DNA from: Selaginella moellendorffii
Taxonomy: Eukaryota > Streptophyta > Lycopodiopsida > Selaginellales > Selaginellaceae
DNA length: 64,000 nucleotides
Assembly: GCF_000143415.4 (NCBI RefSeq)
Contig: NW_003314315.1
Coordinates: 496,001-560,000 of the forward strand
Direction: 5' to 3'
Of this stretch, positions 36,755 through 45,551 are shown in pieces; position 1 is the stretch's first letter, and every line of letters starts with the position of its first letter. The notes below the pieces were generated by a model. That model was not told the DNA's origin. It saw nothing but the letters and a program-made list of their open reading frames with translations, and ran no database searches. The position numbers and the translations under genes are program-made.

Positions 36755-37215
36755 CTACCGGAAGGGGAACTGCTGCATCAGCGGTCTCAGTCGTTCTAAA
36801 ACATCTGACATGATTCAAGCACATCGTCGCGATCATGCCGAGCTCCCGCGGCACCTTGACGTGATCCGGCAGTAGCCTCAGCCGGGATCCACGATGGGGA
36901 GGACATGGTTCGCCCTCCCAGCGCGACCAACCAGGTACGTTCCCAACTACCTGAACTTTCCTGTTACTGATGATCTCCGCCAGCAGAAGACGTCCATGGC
37001 GGCGATGGTGGCGGCGCGATCGTCCAGGGGGAAACCCTGGGCGTCCTCCACCGTGGCGACCCGGTGGCGCCGCCGCTGTGCCTGGCGCTGCGCATCCACC
37101 TCGCCTTCGCCGCCGCCAAGTGCGTCAAGACGCTCCACTACGGCCACGAGATCGTCCCCCGGGATCTCCGCTCCACAAACTTGTGTATCGAGCGCGACTG
37201 GATCGTCCCCACTTC
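36755..37215. pseudogene. Rearranged receptor-like kinase fragments
   Basis: Two parts of the kinase at 55342-56397 lie back to front. 36755 to about 36996 is the 3' end of the kinase on the minus strand (up to the KVDVFCFG codons); about 36997-37215 is the middle of the kinase on the plus strand (GGDGGGA region through HRD-like PRDLRSTN and ERDW). The plus part then runs directly into EGY2 sequence (GLWQYVV). Frames are broken throughout. Confidence 0.82.
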
Positions 37216-38570
37216 CCCGGTCGAACGGGTCTCTGGCAGTACGTCGTCTCTTTTTTATCACGGCTGGTGGAAGTCTTCAGCTTGGATTTGCCACACAGGT
37301 ACATACACCGTTTTTCATCTCTCCTGAAAGTCATTCTTACCTGGTTTCTTGTTTTTTTTGCTGTGGTTGCAAGTTTCAAAGCTTCCACCCGAGATCGTCC
37401 AGTTCCACAGAGCCACCGGATTTAGATCTTGTAGTGCCTTATGTGGAGTCAGCTCTTCCGCTCGCATATGGAGTTTTTTACGTGCAACTGTCTCGGGACT
37501 CCGTGCTATCTTTCTAATGTTTTTGTTCCAGGAAATTGGACATAGATCACCTTTAGGTGTGTAAGTGAGTCTTGGTAGCTTCGGTGCTATCACGCAAGTT
37601 ACAACCACAAACAAACTGAAAAATCCAGTGCTCGGAGAAGTAACCTTTTCTTTTCATGCACCCAAACTTTGACGTTTCCATGGCAGGCCCATTGGCTGGA
37701 GGTTTCTCTCGGTTGCAATGGTGGGAGTCGGCCTTCTGCTCTCGGCCAAAGGAGCACCTGAAGCGACACTTGCGCAAGTTCCCAGTGTTGTCTTCCAAGG
37801 CTCTTTTCTCTTGGGACTCGTCAATAGGGCCGCTCTAGGATACAAGTAAGCTTTTGGTCTTTGTAAACTGTGCGTTTGTTTTGATGAAGCTCTGTGTGGA
37901 ATTTTCCAATGCAGTGTATTGCACGCGGGAACTGTTGCAGTGCATTAGCTGGCTGGTAAGAGGATGTCACCATTGTCTTTGAAAAGCTCTTAGAAGTTCC
38001 GTGTGCTTATTTCCTCCCAGGTGTGGATTAACGACGACTGCATTTAACTTGCTTCCAGTGGGATGAAGAGCTCTCCAGGTTCGTAATTCACTCAAAATCG
38101 ATCTCTTGATCATGACTCTGAGTGAGTGCATACAGGCCACATTCGGGAGTAAGGTGTTGAATGTCACTGGCTTGATCACTTATGTGCTACTTGGACTGGG
38201 TAGAGGCATTTAAGACTTTCTTCTCACTAAACTTCAGTTAGGAGGTCCACTGTCTTTACCTTGGGGTTTGTACATTATCATCGTCCAGGTATTTCGGTTC
38301 TTTCGTTTCGTAGAGAGTTCTTACTGTGTACAGAGATCGTCCGAGAAGGCCTGCCTCAACGTATTGGCACTTGGAGGCAAATCGCCTATGCTGTGGCGCT
38401 AGTGTTGGTCGTTTTGACGCTCTTGCTGTGGGATGGCTTGGCCACCCAGCTTGGCATTGACATTGGAAAAGCTACGATGGTTTTTTTCTTTCCATTTCGC
38501 GGCAAGAAACAATTTTGCACGCATTCGTCGACACAGAACCTGTGTGACGAGATTGTGTTACAAGAAGACA
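37216..38570 (+). pseudogene. EGY2 pseudogene with introns
   Basis: Copy of the 3' two thirds of the EGY2 gene, beginning at GLWQYVV in exon 2 and continuing past the stop into the 3' UTR. Introns are present, so this arose from genomic DNA, not mRNA. Deletions remove parts of most exons: after exon 2 an 11-bp loss, then losses in the HEIGH exon, exon 5, the VHPLVIAGW exon, exon 8 and the C-terminal TLLPLWD codons. It faces the MAGO gene tail to tail. Confidence 0.9.
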
Positions 38571-38635
38571 GTGGAAAAACTAATCAAAATGGAGCTTCTA
38601 TCAGCTATGGTCTTGTGTATCTCCCTCCCAGTGGC

Positions 38636-39193
38636 TTAGATTGGCTTGATCTTGAAGTGGAGGCCGATGAGCGAGAAGGCAAAGCACTTGAGATCCTGGA
38701 ACCCACCATCTGTCACAACGAGGAAAGAAAAAAAAGGAAGAGAAACTTGCCTGGACGAGGAAGTAGAAGATGCGAAGGCCCTCTGGATCGTTACTGCTCT
38801 GGACGTCTAGCAGCGATCCAATCTTGGACGTCGCAAAGGAGATGTGCTCGTTGCCTATCACAACCTCCAGCTCCTGGCGCCCGACCTTGTCCGGCTGTGG
38901 CCAGTTGCTATCGTCCTCTTTCATGATCTGCCAAGAACAAAGGAGGATACGAGGCCAAGCTAGAAAGAATCGATGGATACCTCGCTGTCGACGATGATGC
39001 GCTTGCACTCCCGGAGCACAGCGTTGGTGACATAGACCTCCTTGCGGATCATGGTGTCGTTCTTGTAGTTGGAGTTATTGGCGTACCTCAGCTTCCCATC
39101 CGGCCGGAACTCAAACTCGAGGAACTCGTGCCCAAACTTGCCCTTGTGACCCACGTAGTAGCGCAAGTAGAACTCGCCCACATCGTCCGCCAT
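38636..39193 (-). CDS. MAGO: Mago nashi, exon-junction complex core
   Basis: Subunit of the exon-junction complex, binding Y14 and locking eIF4A3 on RNA. Three exons: 39193-38981, 38927-38751, 38695-38636, total 149 aa, almost invariant against other eukaryotes ([63 protein letters not shown]). The second intron starts with GC (GCAAGT), consistent with the GC-AG class. The gene is intact even though it sits between decayed gene copies; its last 185 bp recur as a fragment at 41128-41311. Confidence 0.96.
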
Positions 39194-39950
39194 GCCGCAC
39201 TCCTCCTCTCGCCGACCTACGAGGAAACCCTAGCCCTAATTCCTTGGATAACTCCTTGGATAAGTCGATCCTTTATACGAAAGCTCTAGAGAAGGCCGTC
39301 AAAAGCTACGAAGTCTGCGATGAGATAAGGATGGTGTCGAGGATGGAAAGAGAGGCTACGAGCTGGAGAATTTTCACTAGGATTCGGTGCCAGCAGCTCC
39401 CTACATTGCAACCGAGATAGAGAGGCGAACTGGAGCAGAGAGCAAGGAAGAATCCCGGCCAAGCCAGAACACCGTACTCCCTTTGCTGCAGCTTCACCCT
39501 TGACAGCAGCCGAGCTAGTCTCGGTCGAGCCAGGAGAGCATTATCTGGTTGTTGTCCGGGGCAGATTGGCTTGTAGCCGTCAGGAAAACACGAGTCAGAC
39601 ACGAGTGATTTATGAGTGCTGGAAGTGCCCATAGCAACGGCGGACTCCACCGTTTCGATGACTCTGTTGAGGTGTTGCAAGTACAAGGCATTTTGGTTAT
39701 TAAATGGAGCTCTCGTGCCGCATCCTCGCTGCTCCCATGTCCGGCACCTCAGTTTCATTTCCGGGAATAGAACCCGGGTCTTCCCCGAAATATCCAAGAG
39801 GAAAGCTTAAGGGGTTAGGGCTTTAGGCCGATCCGAGGAGCAAGCTGGTGTCACACTTTGTCGAGGAGCGGCTCTCTCAACGGCTACAGGGCTTTCGTTT
39901 CCCAAGGCAATTTCTAAATCCTTCGCTGCGGCTCATATAAGGAGTTCCAT
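39194..39950. other. Intergenic upstream of MAGO, no gene seen
   Basis: Contains a 160-codon open frame on the minus strand without any recognisable family and with an unlikely composition. A tRNA T-arm-like motif (perfect CCGGG stem) lies at 39763-39779 on the minus strand, without a credible full cloverleaf. The MAGO promoter should be in the first few hundred bases. Confidence 0.45.
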
Positions 39951-39959
39951 ATGTGCATG

Positions 39960-40660
39960 GCTTCGAAATGAAGCTTGGTCACCAGGCTCGTGAGCTGGAT
40001 GAAGTTGAGGCTAGGTCTCTCCGACTTGAAGGAAACAGGCTGGTCTTTTCTTACTTCTTTGGATTCAAACTAAGTGGTGAAAGTTCAGATTGTTTTCTGA
40101 GGGCAGCTACGTTCTGGCATACAGCCTCTGCATGCAGGGCTTTAATCACGAGTGGAGGAGTTTTTCCTGGCTGCATCTAACGGGGCCGAGGCATTCCTGA
40201 GGCTGGAAAGGTATTGGGAAGCACTCGCAGATTGCAATGTGGTGCTGGAGGCAAATCCGCTGCATAAAAAGTGTCTCTTCAGAAAAGCGGCCGCTCTCGG
40301 CGTACATCGTGAAGCTCTCCGCTGTCTGGAGCTGGCTCTTCGGCATGCGACTGCTTCATCAAGGCCGAGTGTTGAGCAGGCCATAGCGAGATGTTCGAAG
40401 TTCCTGGAGCAAGGAGCTGGAAAACTTGCCGTGGTAAAAATAAATTTCCCTCTCAATACTGAGGGTCGGAAGCGGAGGAAGAGCTGCCGTAAAATTTATC
40501 CCTCGCGAAGCATCCTGGAGCAGGGAAGAAAAGCAGGTGTCGCGCCCCAGCCCGGCACGGGTGCCGATTGTCCGCAACCTCGCAAAGATCTATTGAAACA
40601 ATGCGTGGTAAGAAAGCAATATGTACCAGCACATCCTGGCCAGACCTGATTGTTATTTTA
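39960..40660 (+). pseudogene. TPR-domain gene fragment
   Basis: Residues AAFLRLERYWEALADCNVV-like and NPLHKKCLFRKAAALG (40150-40330) form clear tetratricopeptide helices, and the preceding ELDEVEARSLRLEGNRLVF also fits a TPR start. The frames do not join into a complete gene: the 5' part stops before the second piece, and after about 40450 the sequence loses TPR character. Best read as a truncated or decayed gene of a TPR (possibly TPR-SET) family; a real gene with a missed intron is possible. Confidence 0.5.
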
Positions 40661-40661
40661 T

Positions 40662-41071
40662 ATCGCCCAAAATCTTTGCTTCCAATGGAGAGTTGGGAAA
40701 TGGGACGCCGAATCCCAGACCAGGAGGACGGCCGTAAAAAGAAGTGGCCGGCGGAACACTCTTGTTCGGGATGGACATGGCCTCGAGAACTGAAGCTTGG
40801 CGCTCAGCTGGTCCACGAGTGCGTCCGAGTGAGCAGCATAGCTCCGCATGTCCGCTGACACTGCCGCTGCGGCGCGAGCGTCCTCGGACGCACGGAGGTA
40901 TTGTAGATAGAGTCGTGAAGCGTCGTGAAATAATTCGTCAACACTATGGATAGCGGTGGCGAATTATTTGGAAAGGAAAAGAGGTACAAAAGCTTGCCGA
41001 ACACCAGTGTTGGCGAATTGAACACTATGTGTGACGATTATAAAACTCCGAAAGCAAAGATTTTGGGCGAT
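40662..41071. repeat. 410-bp segment with 20-bp perfect inverted ends
   Basis: The ends ATCGCCCAAAATCTTTGCTT (40662-40681) and its exact complement (41052-41071) face each other. The interior has no recognisable coding content. This could be a small terminal-inverted-repeat element or the mark of a local inversion; no clear target duplication flanks it. Confidence 0.6.
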
Positions 41072-41127
41072 TATCTTGGCAGAGCCAAGGAAATCCTCGA
41101 AGTACCACAACGTATCATCACGGATCA

Positions 41128-41311
41128 AGCTTGGATCGTTGCTAGACGTCCAGAGCAGTAACGATCCAGAGGGCCTTCGCATCTTCTACTTCCTCGTCCA
41201 GGCAAGTTGTTGTTTTTTTCTTTCCTCGTTGTGACAGATGGTGAGTTCCAGGAACTGAAGTGCTTTGCCTTCCCGCTCATCGGCCTCCACTTCAAGATCA
41301 AGCCAATCTAA
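41128..41311 (+). pseudogene. MAGO 3' fragment
   Basis: Matches the end of MAGO exon 2 (from the [11 protein letters not shown] codons), the GC-AG intron and exon 3 through the TAA stop. It lacks the first two thirds of the gene and has no start. It points toward an EGY2 fragment, the mirror image of the MAGO/EGY2 arrangement at 37.2-39.2 kb. Confidence 0.9.
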
Positions 41312-41389
41312 GCCAGTGGGAGGGAGATACACAAGACCATAGCTGATAGAAGCTCCACTTTGATTAGTTTTTCCACCGTCTTCTTGTAA

Positions 41390-42312
41390 GTTGTAACACC
41401 AGGTTCTCTGTCGACGAATGCGTGCAAAATTGTTTCTTGCCGCGAGATAGAAAGGCAAAAAAAGAAAAAAAAACCATCGTTTCTCCTGGAAGCTTTCACA
41501 TAAATAGATCGAGCGAGTCGGGGTTCCAATGCCAATGCCAAGCTGGGTGGCCAAGCCATCCCACAAAGGCAAGAGCGTCAAAACGACCAACACTAGCGCC
41601 ACAGCATAGACGATTTGCCTCCAAGTGCCAACATCAGTAACGTCGTTGAGGCAGGCCTTCTTGGACGATCGACCAACAAGGAGAAACAGTAAGAACTCTC
41701 TACGAGTCCGAACAGAAAAAGGTCTTGGAAGATAACACTGGGAACTTGCGCAAGTGTCCCTTGAGAGGCTCTTTTTGCCGAGGGCAAAAGGCCGACTCCC
41801 ACCATTGCAACCGAGAGAGCGAGTCCGGGGTTACAATGCCAACGCCGGCTAGTGCCACAGCATAGACCAGTAACGTCGTTGAGGCAGGCCTTCTCGGAAG
41901 ATCGACCAACAAGGAGAAATGGAGAACACACAGTAAGAACTCTCTACGAGTCCCAACAGAAAAAAGGCCTTGGAAGACAACACTGGGAACTTCTGGGAAT
42001 TTGCACAAGTGTCCCTTCAGGTGCTCCTTTTGCCAAGGACAAAAGGCCGACTCCCACCATTGCAACCGAGAGAAATTCTCCAGCCAATGGGCCTGCCATG
42101 GAAACGTCAAATTTTGCTTTCCGGTCCGCTTCTCCAAGCAATGGAGTTTTCATTTTGTTTGTGGTGGTAACTTGTGTGATAGCAGCGAAGCTACCAAGAG
42201 TCACTTACACACCTAAAGGTGCTGCAGTTAATCTATGTCCAATTTCCTGGAACAAAAAGATTACAAATATAGCAAGGAGACTTACATGAAACAGTTGCAC
42301 GTAAAAAACTCT
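41390..42312 (-). pseudogene. EGY2 fragments, inverted and internally duplicated
   Basis: On the minus strand it carries EGY2 pieces: exon 3/4 boundary and the ITLGSFGAITQ region near 42190-42312, the AGPLAGEFLSVAMVGVGLL piece twice (41731-41818 and 41981-42090), the RSSEKACLNDVT piece twice, and the C-terminal VYAVALVLVVLTLLPLWDGL with its 3' UTR at 41400-41600. Order and frames are scrambled. Together with the MAGO fragment it is an inverted copy of 37.5-38.8 kb. Confidence 0.85.
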
Positions 42313-44364
42313 GGCACTAGAAGATTTAATCCGTTGCTTAATAGTATTCTTACTTATTATTCCAATTGATCAAATAAAAGTTTATAATTATAAACATGTT
42401 TATAATTTATATACACAAAATTAAATTTGTTATTAAATGGTAGAATAAAAAAGAATGTACTAAAAAGTGTTTAAGAAAATTTATAAATTATAAATATAAA
42501 TTAATCTAAATGAATAATAACCACTAGATAGTAAAATATCCTAAAACTAGCACTTGCCCAGCATATGCTGCCTAGTTAGCAAAATACTGTTTTGATTATT
42601 ATAATTTTTTATATTAAAAACTAAAATTGGAATAGTATCAAATAAATAAATATTATATTCCACTGGAAAGAAGAATTGAGGGAATTATTCACAGCAAATG
42701 TTAGGTGAACACAAAAATCAGTTCTTGTAAACTTGATAATATAAATATTTAGAACAAAATATATTCCTAGGCATAAGTAAGAATAAATATTCATTAATAA
42801 AAATATTAGATACAAATTATTATTTAAAATATGAATATATTTAGAAAAATACCAGACCATAAAAAATATACATGAAATTGCTATTAATAATAATATGTTA
42901 TATATAAATTACATTTTTACATGGGATAAACTTATATTAAGATATTATCAAACAAAAGAGAATAATTACTAAGAATAATTATTACTCTTTTTTATTAGCA
43001 AGACATTACTTAATTATGCAGTTTACTTAGACCCAAATCCAGTCAAGAAAATAATTACTAATAAAATCTTTTGTAAATATATATGCTATAGAAACTGTAA
43101 TTCCATATTATTACGTATTAAGAAAACTATATTTACAGTTAGGAAAAAGATTTTAAAATATTACTGCTTAATCAAATACTGCATACATTATTTTAGTTTT
43201 TCTGATAATGAGTTAGATTGTAAATAGTTAAGGTTACATATAAAAATATAATATGTACTCTTATTGTTGAAATTGTTTATTTTTTTTGTATTAACACTTG
43301 AAGTTTTGATCATGATCTTACACATTAATAAAACTATGTCAACCCACATTTAATATACCATCACTTAATGTTAGGTTTCATATGTTATAATGATATTTAA
43401 ACAGGCTATTTGTATAAAATATAGTTTTCATACTATATTTACAAATACAGTTAAATTAAATTATAAAAGTTAATTTTGACTTTAAATATTCAAAGCTTAT
43501 AATAATTTATAAAATAGAATAAATTTAGGATTAAAAACAAAGCTGTTCACTTAAAAATAAATATTCACTCTCTTAGAATAGCCTGTTAAACAGAATTAAA
43601 ATTTCTAGCAGTTTTGGATTTTGATCTGGTGATACCATCAAAAGACATACATAATTTATCACCTCATGGTTACAATTTGTCATTAGTTGTCAATGGCACT
43701 ATGCATTGCCATTTGGATAACCTAAAATCTCACCATAGCAAAAGACAAAACCTCTCAGCTCCTTGTGTCCTAATCTCTTGCACCCATGAATTCACCTGGT
43801 AAAGAAAGTAAAAAACTTACCATCCTGATGACCATGTGGATCTGCCACAATTAGAAGTATGTAAGCTGCTCCTTTGATGCCACTGGCTGAGAAACTACAT
43901 GCCAAGCAATTCTTCTGTTAAGTTGAGAGCATAAGAAAGTGAAAACTTTCAATGGGATTCTCAGGAGCAAAAACACCACAAAGTATCGCAAAAATCAAAT
44001 CAGGAAAAGAACAAAAACAGCAAGAAAAGACACCAAGAGTTGATCTTCGGTGCCTTGTGCCTCTACGCCCAACACTCACCTCTGGCCAGTGTCAAGTGCC
44101 CGGCACCTCTGTCAGCGCCTCTGCCTTGCACACCCTAGCACTCTAATGCAGTCTCTGCTCAGCCAGCCCTCTCTCAGCGCCCTCTGCTTGCCCAGCCCTC
44201 TCTTCTGCCAGCGCCTTAGTGCCTTGCTGAGCACCCTAGTGCATTCCTAGCTTGGTGCCTCCTCTCAGCGCCTCTGCCAGTGCCTTAGGCCGCTCTCTCA
44301 CACCAGCGCCTCACTCAGCACTCTACATTCTAGTCGAGCGACGCATCCGGATGCTGCAACACCT

Positions 44365-44520
44365 CGCTCCACCGCCAGGAGGAATGCCAGAGGCCGACAT
44401 GGCAATCTCGTGCCAGGAGTTTTGCTTGAGATCCAGCACCATGAGCTTGTCACTGACCAAGTAGGAGTAAAGCACGCCCTTGGTGCACAGTGATCCAAGC
44501 TCCATACACGGCCACGCCGT
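44365..44520 (-). pseudogene. Kelch/F-box-like exon fragment inside Helitron B
   Basis: The frame reads GVLYSYLVSDKLMVLDLKQ then NSWHEIAMSASGIPPGG, the pattern of a kelch blade in plant F-box-kelch proteins. Only this one segment is present. It lies beside the polygalacturonase-like fragment in the same element. Confidence 0.55.
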
Positions 44521-44545
44521 AATCTCCCTCCAAAGAAGCATCTAG

Positions 44546-44690
44546 TGAGCCATTTCCCTTGCGGCACGTAGGGGGTCGCGCCTCCCAGCTCGCCAAAGCT
44601 ACTAATGTGATTGATTGCCTTCTGGAATGCCTTGGTGTTAAGTTTGATCCCATTGCTCACTCCCCCAAAATCAGCATTTTCTCCATTGCT
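44546..44690 (-). pseudogene. Polygalacturonase-like (GH28) exon fragment inside Helitron B
   Basis: The frame contains DFGGVSNGIKLNTKAFQKAI followed by GELGGATPYVPQGKWLT, matching the N-terminal conserved block of plant GH28 pectinases (DFGGVGDGKTLNT..., VPAGKWLTGSF). No catalytic motifs follow. This is a captured host exon piece. Confidence 0.75.
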
Positions 44691-45064
44691 GTTGCATCCT
44701 TGGATAGCCGGCCAGCAATCACCCAGCAGGAACACATTTGTCATGTCGCTTTCTTCGCTCGATGGTCAACACCTTGCATGCGCCACGTGTCACAGTGCAT
44801 TCCTCTCTCGCCCCACACGGCTTGGCCGCCTCCCATTGGCCGGGAGCAAACACACTTTGCATGTGCCACGCGTCGCCGGGCCTTCCTCTCCCGCCCCACG
44901 CGGCTTGGCCGCCTCCCATTGGCCGGGAGCAAACATCAGCGCGATTATTCTCAAACACGTGGTTAAAGAAATAACCCCTTTACAGTTACCCCCCCATCGG
45001 ACGGCTGCGATTGGCTGGATCCGGCGGCCCACAAAGTTCGGCGTTTGCTCCTTATAGTAGTAGA

Positions 45065-45090
45065 TTAGCAATTGCCCAGCAAATGCTGGG
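45065..45090 (-). other. 3' terminus of Helitron A (hairpin and CTAA)
   Basis: Minus-strand order: palindrome CCCAGCA-TT-TGCTGGG (45090-45075), six bases, then CTAA at 45068-45065. The next minus-strand base (45064) is T and is also the first base of Helitron B. Confidence 0.85.
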
Positions 45091-45551
45091 TGGTTGGCAA
45101 ATTTGATGCCATTTGAAGAGGTTTTCTAAGCTTAGCTAAGTTTGCTGTTTGATCAACTCCACAATTGAAAGACATTCTCATAACCAAATGTGTTATAAGC
45201 ATTATATAAGCTAGATTAGATAACTGTTGAGTTGCATTGCTCCATTTTGAACACAAAAAGCCCAAAGAATACTTCCAAGTCCATCTTTGGTGCAAGTGTT
45301 GGTACTTGCTCCTCAGCCTGCTAGAGAGGTTCCTGGGATGAGCGAGAAACCATTATATTGCAATGAGAGCTGCACTCAAAAAGCAATAGGATGAAAACTG
45401 TACCTCTGCCATTAGCAACTAAATAGCACATGCCATAACCAAAATGGGACAGCACCCAAGGCACACTTGTCAATGCCAGCTTTGTTGTGGTGTGCATTTG
45501 AAACTCACAACTTCATGGTTGGATATAGAATTGTGCCATGTTTTTGTCAGT

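Larger units (their letters stand above)
42547..45064 (-). mobile_element. Non-autonomous Helitron B (2.5 kb)
   Basis: On the minus strand it starts TCTACTACTATAAGGAG at 45064 and ends with a hairpin (CAGCATATGCTG, 42559-42570), eight bases, then CTAG at 42550-42547 followed by T (42546). These are the Helitron hallmarks: TC start, subterminal hairpin, CTRR end, A/T insertion point. Near its 5' end it has two copies of a GC-rich box (44806-44860 and 44889-44940) that also occurs in Helitron A. It has no Rep/helicase frame. The interior carries host gene pieces (polygalacturonase-like and kelch-like), a C-rich degenerate repeat around 44060-44320, and an AT-rich 3' half. Confidence 0.85.

Noticed and set aside
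36894-37517. 207-codon frame as a novel gene
   Set aside because: It is an accidental open frame through kinase and EGY2 pseudogene pieces joined by rearrangement.
39306-39797. 163-codon minus-strand frame that could be a gene
   Set aside because: No domain, erratic composition, no splice context and no start context; left as intergenic.
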